Translations under genes and position numbers: made by a program
Part shown: one piece after another, positions 1 to 5,289 of the stretch
How the letters are laid out: each line of letters opens with the position of its first letter
Position numbering within the stretch: the stretch's first letter is position 1
From: Pseudomonadota bacterium
GTDB lineage: Bacteria > Pseudomonadota > Alphaproteobacteria > Sphingomonadales > Sphingomonadaceae
Assembly: GCA_023416515.1 (NCBI GenBank)
Contig: JAEZHP010000056.1
Coordinates: 1-8,427 of the forward strand
DNA: 8,427 nt
Reading direction: 5' to 3'
The notes under the pieces: model-generated
Told to the model about the DNA's origin: nothing
What the model saw: the letters and a program-made list of their open reading frames with translations, nothing else
Databases searched by the model: none

Positions 1-1
1 A

Positions 2-122
2 ACCGCACTCGTCCCGGCTCGGGACGAACTGCTGATCTCGTGCGGTGAACCGTTCAAACCGCGCCCAAAAGAGGGATCCGTTCCGAAAATCGGGCGCTCG
101 AGCGCCGATTCGGCGAATCTTT
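2..122 (+). promoter_or_regulatory. Structured serC leader RNA, candidate attenuator
   Basis: This stretch is non-coding and holds nested inverted repeats that can pair in two incompatible ways. Seen: segment 2-8 (ACCGCAC) is the exact complement of 40-46 (GTGCGGT) and encloses an 8-bp hairpin, 9-16 with 20-27. Segment 40-46 can instead pair with 58-64, giving a hairpin strengthened by GAA 47-49 with TTC 53-55. Downstream, 61-66 (GCGCCC) is complementary to 92-97 (GGGCGC). But 88-97 also forms a 9-bp stem, one base bulged, with 102-110 around a TCGA loop. Known: a leader motif called serC RNA (Rfam RF00517) lies upstream of serC in alphaproteobacteria; whether this matches it was not tested. 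Inferred: it controls serC-serA by attenuation. The 88-110 stem lacks a proper T-tract, and the 5' end and promoter may lie outside the window. From 123 to 203 I see nothing else. Confidence 0.6.
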
Positions 123-203
123 CGCGCGTCCCTTGCGCCGCCGCGCGCGATCTCTACACCCGTCGACGGGCCACGCCGTCCCAACGCGGCGCGCGCTCTC
201 TGC

Positions 204-210
204 GAGGAGA
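204..210 (+). promoter_or_regulatory. Shine-Dalgarno that fixes the serC TTG start
   Basis: GAGGAGA sits six bases before TTG at 217. The reading frame stays open upstream to a TTG at 133, but that candidate has no comparable ribosome-binding site, and the added residues are Arg-rich and unlike SerC. This site is therefore the main reason to start serC at 217. Confidence 0.8.
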
Positions 211-216
211 GTCCGA

Positions 217-1350
217 TTGATCGACCGACCAGCGCGCAAACCCGCGCGCCCTTCCTTTTCCTCCGGCCCCTGCCCGAAGCCGCCCGGCTGGTCGCTCGAC
301 GCGATCGACAGGCGCGTGCTCGGCCGTTCGCACCGCTCGGTGCTGGGCAAGGCGCGCCTGGCCGAAGCGATCGAGCGCACGCACGCGCTGCTGCAGCTCC
401 CCCCTGACTACCGGCTCGGCATAGTCCCCGCGTCGGACACCGGCGCGATGGAAGTGGCGATGTGGTCGCTGCTCGGCTCGCGCGCCGTGACGATGCTGGC
501 CTGGGAGAGCTTCGGCGCCGGCTGGGTCAACGACGTGGCCAAACAGTTGAAGCTCGATGCGGACATCCGCACCGCCGAATACGGCGAGATCGCGGATCTT
601 TCCGGCGTCGATCCGGCGAGCGACATCGTCTTCACCTGGAACGGGACGACGAGCGGCGTGCGGGTTCCCGACGCGGACTGGATCGCCGCCGACCGAACCG
701 GCCTCGCCATCTGCGACGCGACCTCCGCAGCCTTCGCGCAGTACATCGACTGGTCGAAGATCGATGTCGGCACGTTCAGCTGGCAGAAGGCGCTGGGCGG
801 GGAGGCGGCGCACGGGATGCTGGTGCTGTCGCCGCGCGCCGTCGAGCGGCTCGAAAGCGATGCCGCGCCACGCCCACTTCCAAAGATCTTTCGCCTGACC
901 AAGAACGGGAAGCTGATCGACGGCATCTTCCGGGGCGAAACGATCAACACGCCGTCGATGCTCGCGGTCGAGGACTGGCTGCTGTGCCTCGACTGGGCCG
1001 AGAAGGCTGGCGGGCTCGATGCGCTGATCGCCCGCGCCGATGCGAACGCCGCCGCGCTCGACCGCTGGGTCCAACACTCCGGCTGGATCGAGCACCTCGC
1101 CGCCGATCCTGCCGTCCGCTCCAACACGTCGGTGTGCCTGCAATTCGCGGAGCGCTCCGACCCGGACTCGAACGCGAAACGCCAGAAAGCCATCGTCAAG
1201 CTGCTCGAGGCGGAGGAGGCCGCCTACGACGTCGGCGCCTATCGCGACGCTCCGCCGGGCCTTCGCATCTGGTGCGGGGCGACCGTCGATACCGCCGACG
1301 TCGAGGCGCTCGGGCCTTGGCTCGACTGGGCGTGGGAGCAGACGAAATGA
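217..1350 (+). CDS. serC: Phosphoserine aminotransferase, alphaproteobacterial type
   Basis: Cytosolic PLP-dependent enzyme that converts 3-phosphohydroxypyruvate and glutamate to 3-phosphoserine and 2-oxoglutarate, the second step of serine synthesis. It often also serves the equivalent step of PLP synthesis. The product is 377 residues from the TTG start. The N-terminal SSGPCPKPPGWS segment and the SDTGAMEVAMW segment (about 73-83) are typical of the class-V aminotransferase group found in alphaproteobacteria and Methanosarcina, which differs from the E. coli type. Asp167 in CDATSAAF should contact the PLP ring nitrogen. Lys191 in FSWQKALGGE is the expected Schiff-base lysine. The start is chosen for its strong ribosome-binding site and because the protein then begins IDRPARKPARP. 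The gene overlaps serA by four bases and lies behind a structured leader, so the pair should be co-transcribed and jointly regulated. Confidence 0.95.
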   Translation: MIDRPARKPARPSFSSGPCPKPPGWSLDAIDRRVLGRSHRSVLGKARLAEAIERTHALLQLPPDYRLGIVPASDTGAMEVAMWSLLGSRAVTMLAWESFGAGWVNDVAKQLKLDADIRTAEYGEIADLSGVDPASDIVFTWNGTTSGVRVPDADWIAADRTGLAICDATSAAFAQYIDWSKIDVGTFSWQKALGGEAAHGMLVLSPRAVERLESDAAPRPLPKIFRLTKNGKLIDGIFRGETINTPSMLAVEDWLLCLDWAEKAGGLDALIARADANAAALDRWVQHSGWIEHLAADPAVRSNTSVCLQFAERSDPDSNAKRQKAIVKLLEAEEAAYDVGAYRDAPPGLRIWCGATVDTADVEALGPWLDWAWEQTK

Positions 1351-2927
1351 GCGTCCGAGTCCTGATCTCCGACAAGATGGACCCGAAGGCCGCCGCGATC
1401 TTCCGCGACCGCGGAATCCATGTCGACGAGAAGCCCGGCCTCGCCCCCGACGAATTGAAGGCAATCATCGGCGGCTATGACGGCCTCGCAATCCGATCGG
1501 CGACGAAGGTCACGAAAGCGATCCTCGAAGCCGGCGACCGGCTCAAGGTCGTCGGGCGCGCAGGCATCGGCGTCGACAATGTCGACATCGCCGCGGCCAC
1601 CGCGCGCGGCGTCGTCGTGATGAATACCCCGTTCGGCAATTCGATCACGACCGCCGAGCACGCGATCGCTTTGATGTTCGCCCTCGCGCGCCAGCTTCCG
1701 GAAGCCGACGCGTCGACCCAGGCGGGCAGGTGGGAGAAGAACCGCTTCATGGGCGTCGAGGTCACCGGCAAGACCCTCGGCCTCATCGGCGCCGGCAATA
1801 TCGGCTCGATCGTCGCCAGCCGCGCCGTTGGCCTGCGCATGCGGGTCGTCGCCTACGACCCGTTTCTGACTCCCGAGCGCGCGCTCGAGCTCGGAATCGA
1901 GAAGGTCGATCTCGACGAGCTTCTTGCCCGCGCCGACTTCATCACGCTTCACACGCCGCTAACTGACCAGACCCGGAACATCCTGAGCCGCGAGAATCTC
2001 GGGAAGACCAAAGCTGGCGTGCGCATCGTCAATTGCGCGCGCGGCGGCCTCATCGACGAAGCCGCGCTCAAGGACGCGCTCGACAGCGGCCATGTCGCCG
2101 GCGCTGCCCTCGACGTGTTCGAAAGCGAACCGGCGACGGACTCGCCTTTGTTCGGCACCCCGGGCTTCATCTCGACTCCGCACCTGGGCGCGTCGACCAG
2201 CGAAGCGCAGGTCAATGTGGCGATCCAGGTCGCCGAGCAGATGAGCGACTTCCTGCTGCTCGGCGGAGTCAGCAATGCGATCAACATGCCGTCGCTCTCC
2301 GCCGAGGAAGCGCCGCGCCTCAGGCCCTATATGGCGCTCGCCGAAAAGCTGGGGCGGCTGGTCGGGCAGATCGTCGGCGAGGACGTTCGCTCGGTCGACG
2401 TCGAGGTCGAAGGCGCCGCCGCCGAGCTCAACATGAAGCCGATCACCGGCGGCGTCCTCGCCGGGCTGATGGGCACCTACAGCCAGTCGGTGAACATGGT
2501 GAACGCGCCGGTGCTGGCGCGCGAGCGCGGGCTCGACCTGCGCGAGATTCGCCACGACCGCGAAGGCGATTACCACACGCTCGTCGCCGTCACCGCCGGC
2601 ACCGATGATGGGCCGAAACGGGTCGAAGGCACCCTGTTCGGCAACCGCGCGCCCCGCCTCGTGACGATCTTCGACATCCCGGTCGAAGCGGAGCTCGCCG
2701 GCCAGATGATCTACATCGTCAACACCGACGAGCCCGGGTTCATCGGCGCGCTCGGCACGACGCTCGGCGCGCACGCCGTCAACATCGCCACCTTCAACCT
2801 CGGCCGCCGCGCGGCGGGCGGCGAAGCGGTTGCCCTGGTCTCGGTCGACGACCCGATCACGCCCGAGCTTGCCGACGAGCTCCGCCGCCTTCCGGGAGTT
2901 CGCGAGGTCGTTCCGCTCAGCTTTTGA
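1347..2927 (+). CDS. serA: D-3-phosphoglycerate dehydrogenase, long (type 1) form
   Basis: NAD-dependent oxidation of 3-phosphoglycerate to 3-phosphohydroxypyruvate, the first committed step of serine synthesis and the substrate supply for SerC. The product is 526 residues, the usual length for the long form with three regulatory or catalytic parts. The catalytic and nucleotide-binding region covers about 1-310. Its dinucleotide loop GAGNIG is at 148-153, with the acidic residue Asp171 after the next strand. Catalytic Arg232 (in NCARGG), Glu261 and His279 (in TPHLGAS) are all present. The intervening ASB-type domain spans about 317-450. A C-terminal ACT domain (about 455-526) has Asp461 and Asn479 where serine is bound in related enzymes, so serine feedback inhibition is plausible. 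ATG overlaps the serC stop as ATGA, with GGGAG eight bases upstream. The frame is open far upstream inside serC, but that is not coding. Confidence 0.96.
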   Translation: MSVRVLISDKMDPKAAAIFRDRGIHVDEKPGLAPDELKAIIGGYDGLAIRSATKVTKAILEAGDRLKVVGRAGIGVDNVDIAAATARGVVVMNTPFGNSITTAEHAIALMFALARQLPEADASTQAGRWEKNRFMGVEVTGKTLGLIGAGNIGSIVASRAVGLRMRVVAYDPFLTPERALELGIEKVDLDELLARADFITLHTPLTDQTRNILSRENLGKTKAGVRIVNCARGGLIDEAALKDALDSGHVAGAALDVFESEPATDSPLFGTPGFISTPHLGASTSEAQVNVAIQVAEQMSDFLLLGGVSNAINMPSLSAEEAPRLRPYMALAEKLGRLVGQIVGEDVRSVDVEVEGAAAELNMKPITGGVLAGLMGTYSQSVNMVNAPVLARERGLDLREIRHDREGDYHTLVAVTAGTDDGPKRVEGTLFGNRAPRLVTIFDIPVEAELAGQMIYIVNTDEPGFIGALGTTLGAHAVNIATFNLGRRAAGGEAVALVSVDDPITPELADELRRLPGVREVVPLSF

Positions 2928-2952
2928 CGCCGAAGTGCGGCTCACCTAGAGC
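2924..2952 (+). promoter_or_regulatory. Candidate purA promoter overlapping the serA stop
   Basis: TTGACG (2924-2929) is followed after 17 bases by TAGAGC (2947-2952). The -35 is five of six to the sigma-70 consensus; the -10 is weak against the E. coli consensus. The -35 includes bases of the serA stop codon. Transcription would begin near 2959, giving purA a leader of about 20 bases with its ribosome-binding site. The spacing and position fit purA well. The call rests on pattern only. Confidence 0.45.
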
Positions 2953-2957
2953 CGCGC
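2935..2957 (+). repeat. Inverted repeat (hairpin) between serA and purA
   Basis: GCGGCTC (2937-2943) and GAGCCGC (2949-2955) form a perfect 7-bp stem around ACCTA. It is extended outward by a T-G wobble (2936/2956) and a G-C pair (2935/2957). No T-run follows, so it is not a standard intrinsic terminator. It overlaps the candidate purA -10. It could trim or stabilise a serA-purA read-through transcript, act as an operator, or be incidental to GC-rich sequence. Confidence 0.55.
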
Positions 2958-2965
2958 CGCGCTTG

Positions 2966-2973
2966 AAAGGGGT
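2966..2973 (+). promoter_or_regulatory. Shine-Dalgarno that fixes the purA TTG start
   Basis: AAAGGGGT ends seven bases before TTG at 2980. The protein then starts ANVTVIGAQWGDEGKGK, exactly where PurA proteins begin, so the unusual start codon is well supported. Confidence 0.75.
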
Positions 2974-2979
2974 AAGCTT

Positions 2980-4269
2980 TTGGCCAACGTCACCGTCATC
3001 GGCGCCCAGTGGGGCGACGAAGGCAAGGGCAAGATCGTCGACTGGCTCGCGAGCCGCGCCGACATGGTCGTGCGCTTCCAGGGCGGCCATAACGCCGGCC
3101 ATACCTTGGTCGTCGAGGGCACTACCTACAAGCTGTCGCTGCTTCCATCCGGCATCGTCACCGGCACGCCGTCGGTCATCGGCAACGGCGTGGTGCTCGA
3201 CCCCTGGGCGCTAAAGGCCGAGGTCGAACGAATCCGCGACCAGGGAGTGAACGTCACGCCCGACGTGCTGATGGTCGCCGAGACCTGCCCGTTGATCCTG
3301 CCCATCCACCGCGACCTCGACGCGCTCCGCGAGGATGCGAGCGGAGCCGGCAAGATCGGAACGACCCGCCGCGGCATCGGCCCCGCCTATGAAGACAAGG
3401 TCGGCCGCCGGGCGATCCGCCTGTGCGACCTCGCCCATCTCGACGATCTCGATCCGATGCTCGACCGGCTGTGCGCGCACCACGACGCGCTCCGTGCCGG
3501 CTTCAATGAGCCGCCGGTCGACCGCGAGCGGCTGCGGCGGGACCTCGCCGAGATCGCCGAGTTCGTGTTGCCCTTCGCCCGGCCCGTCTGGCGCGATCTC
3601 GACAAGGCATTGCGGCGCGGCAAGCGTGTCCTTTTCGAAGGGGCGCAGGGCGTGCTGCTCGACGTCGACCACGGCACGTATCCGTTCGTCACTTCCTCGA
3701 ACACGGTGGCCGGAACGGTCGCATCGGGAAGCGGCACCGGCCCGCACGCGGCCGGCTTCGTCCTCGGCATCACCAAGGCGTACACGACCCGAGTCGGTTC
3801 GGGCCCTTTCCCGACCGAGCAGGATAACGAGATCGGCCGCGAGATCGGGACTCGCGGCCGCGAGTTCGGAACCGTCACCGGCCGCCAGCGCCGCTGCGGA
3901 TGGTTCGACGCGGTGCTCGTCCGCCAGGCGGTCGCCGTCGGCGGAGTCACCGGAATCGCGCTCACCAAGCTCGACGTGCTCGACACGCTCGAGACGGTAA
4001 AGGTCTGCACACGCTATCGGCTCGACGGCCAGGATCTCGATTACCTGCCGCCGCACCCACGCGACCAGGCACGGGTCGAGCCTGTCTACGAGGAGATCAA
4101 GGGCTGGCAGGCGTCGACCGAGGGCGCGCGCAGCTGGGCCGACTTGCCGGCGCGCGCGATCAAGTACGTGCGCCGCGTCGAGGAGTTGATCCGCTGCCCG
4201 GTGGCCCTGGTCTCGACCTCGCCCGAGCGCGACGACACTATCCTGGTGAGGGACCCGTTTGCGGGCTAG
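2980..4269 (+). CDS. purA: Adenylosuccinate synthetase
   Basis: Cytosolic GTP-dependent enzyme that joins aspartate to IMP to form adenylosuccinate, the first step from IMP towards AMP. The product is 429 residues, close to the E. coli length of about 432. The N-terminal GTP-binding loop GAQWGDEGKGK (8-18) carries catalytic Asp13, and His41 is in GGHNAGHT. Further family signatures are GIGPAYEDK near 132-140, EGAQGVLLDVDHGTYP from 220, SGTGPHAAG near 251-259, and GTVTGRQRRCGWFD near 297-310. Translation starts at TTG with a strong ribosome-binding site. The gene lies 52 bases after serA, with a candidate promoter of its own in the gap. It ends against the convergent acylphosphatase gene, overlapping it by four bases. 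No terminator with a T-run separates the two. Confidence 0.97.
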   Translation: MANVTVIGAQWGDEGKGKIVDWLASRADMVVRFQGGHNAGHTLVVEGTTYKLSLLPSGIVTGTPSVIGNGVVLDPWALKAEVERIRDQGVNVTPDVLMVAETCPLILPIHRDLDALREDASGAGKIGTTRRGIGPAYEDKVGRRAIRLCDLAHLDDLDPMLDRLCAHHDALRAGFNEPPVDRERLRRDLAEIAEFVLPFARPVWRDLDKALRRGKRVLFEGAQGVLLDVDHGTYPFVTSSNTVAGTVASGSGTGPHAAGFVLGITKAYTTRVGSGPFPTEQDNEIGREIGTRGREFGTVTGRQRRCGWFDAVLVRQAVAVGGVTGIALTKLDVLDTLETVKVCTRYRLDGQDLDYLPPHPRDQARVEPVYEEIKGWQASTEGARSWADLPARAIKYVRRVEELIRCPVALVSTSPERDDTILVRDPFAG

Positions 4270-4288
4270 TGGCGCACCTCGAAGCCCG
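4262..4288. repeat. Inverted repeat across the purA/acyP stop codons
   Basis: CGGGCT (4262-4267) and AGCCCG (4283-4288) are complementary across a 15-base spacer. The spacer holds a further short GG/CC pairing. The left arm contains the purA stop region. The repeat lies where two convergent units meet, so it could form a hairpin in both transcripts. The loop is long and there is no T-run, so a terminator role is only a possibility. Confidence 0.3.
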
Positions 4289-4541
4289 GCAGCCCCTCCG
4301 ACTCTATTTCTTCAACCTCGACCCGCTCCACCACTGCCGACGGCGGGCCTTCATGCATCCGCTGGACCAGCGCCTTCACCGCGGCTTCGTCGCCTTCGAG
4401 ATGGGCTTCGACCGAGCCGTCGGCGCAATTGCGAACCCAGCCGTTCACGCCGAGTTCGCGCGCCTGCTGCTGGGTCCAGGCGCGGAAAAACACGCCCTGC
4501 ACCCGCCCCGTCACCCGGACGCGACGAGCGGGGTCAGCCAC
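4266..4541 (-). CDS. acyP: Acylphosphatase
   Basis: Small cytosolic enzyme that hydrolyses the carboxyl-phosphate bond of acyl phosphates such as acetyl phosphate or 1,3-bisphosphoglycerate; the physiological substrate is usually unclear. The product is 91 residues, the normal family length for a single ferredoxin-like fold. The signature GRVQGVFFRAWTQQQA runs from residue 12 and holds the phosphate-binding loop with catalytic Arg20. GWVRNCADGSVEA contains the second catalytic residue, Asn38. The start is GTG at 4541, which lies inside the last codons of the upstream lyase-like gene (8-base overlap). No clear ribosome-binding site is seen, so translation probably depends on coupling. Its stop TAG (4268-4266) shares the palindrome CTAG with the purA stop. 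Confidence 0.93.
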   Translation of the reverse strand: MADPARRVRVTGRVQGVFFRAWTQQQARELGVNGWVRNCADGSVEAHLEGDEAAVKALVQRMHEGPPSAVVERVEVEEIESEGLPGFEVRH

Positions 4542-5289
4542 GGATCGAGTTCAACGCTTCTCGCGCGGCTTCCTCGAGCTGCTTCATCAGCGCCTTGTGC
4601 GGGAACGGGCCGTAGCTGATGCGCGCGACTCCCGCGCTCGCCCACTCGCTATTCGGCGGCGCGCCGGGGAAGGCGATCAGGTTGAGCGGCAAGGACACCT
4701 CGCGAACGACTCGCTCGGCTTGGCGCGGGTCCGCCAGCCGCGGAACGAAGAAGCCGCTAGCGCCGGAATCGGCGAAGGCGCGACCGCGCTCGATCACCTC
4801 GTCGACGAGCTTGTCGTCATGTGTCTGCCGCTTCAGGAACAGATCGGTGCGCGCATTGATGAAGAAGTCGTCGCCGACGGCCTGGCGGATCGCCTCGATG
4901 CGCCGGCATTGCAAGTCGAGCGGGTGGACGCCCTCTCCGCCGATTACCTGGTCCTCGAAATTGCAGCCGACCGCGCCGGTTGCCTTCAGCCTCGCGACAT
5001 TGGCGCCGGCCTCCTGCGGATCGACCGCGTAGGCGCTTTCGAAATCCACGGTGACCGGAAGCTCGACCGCCGCGACCACGGGCTTCGCATTGTCGAGAAC
5101 GAAGTCGAGCGGCACCTGCTGCCCGTCGCCGAAGCCCGACGCGTCGCCCCCCGGATGGCTCCCGGTCGCGATGGCCTTGGCTCCCGCAGCCGCGACCGCC
5201 TGCGCGCTTCCCGCGTCCCACACATTGTAGAGGATCACCGGGTCGCCGGGCACGTGCAGCGCCGCGAATGTGTCGAATTTCGAGGGCAT
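4534..5289 (-). CDS. Isocitrate lyase/PEP mutase superfamily protein
   Basis: A 251-residue protein of the PEP mutase/isocitrate lyase superfamily, whose members make or break C-C or P-C bonds in 2-oxo acids using Mg2+. The beta-barrel opening PVILYNVWDAGSA (about 17-29) is typical. Likely metal ligands are Asp82 and Glu84 in VTVDFESAYA, and Glu112/Asp113 in NFEDQ. Arg147 in NARTD is also conserved. Where isocitrate and methylisocitrate lyases carry a KKCGH or KRCGH loop with catalytic Cys, this protein has GGEGVHPLD. It is therefore unlikely to be either lyase, and the substrate cannot be read from the sequence. ATG at 5289 overlaps the peptidase stop as TGATG. An upstream extension of the frame lies inside the peptidase gene and lacks family similarity. 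The gene overlaps acyP by eight bases. Confidence 0.85.
   Translation of the reverse strand: MPSKFDTFAALHVPGDPVILYNVWDAGSAQAVAAAGAKAIATGSHPGGDASGFGDGQQVPLDFVLDNAKPVVAAVELPVTVDFESAYAVDPQEAGANVARLKATGAVGCNFEDQVIGGEGVHPLDLQCRRIEAIRQAVGDDFFINARTDLFLKRQTHDDKLVDEVIERGRAFADSGASGFFVPRLADPRQAERVVREVSLPLNLIAFPGAPPNSEWASAGVARISYGPFPHKALMKQLEEAAREALNSIRG

Noticed and set aside
45..407. GTG-started frame in the leader as a possible serine-sensing leader peptide
   Set aside because: It has no stop near the leader structures, is not Ser-rich, lacks a ribosome-binding site and runs out of frame into serC.
462..1346. Open frame continuing upstream of serA inside serC
   Set aside because: The translation is Arg-rich and unlike any dehydrogenase. 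The real start is the ATG overlapping the serC stop, with GGGAG eight bases before it.
154..1464. 436-codon open frame on the - strand opposite serC
   Set aside because: Arg/Gly-rich low-complexity translation with no family features; it is a shadow of serC and the start of serA.
1959..2945. 328-codon open frame on the - strand opposite serA
   Set aside because: Antisense shadow of a long catalytic gene with all its expected motifs on the + strand.
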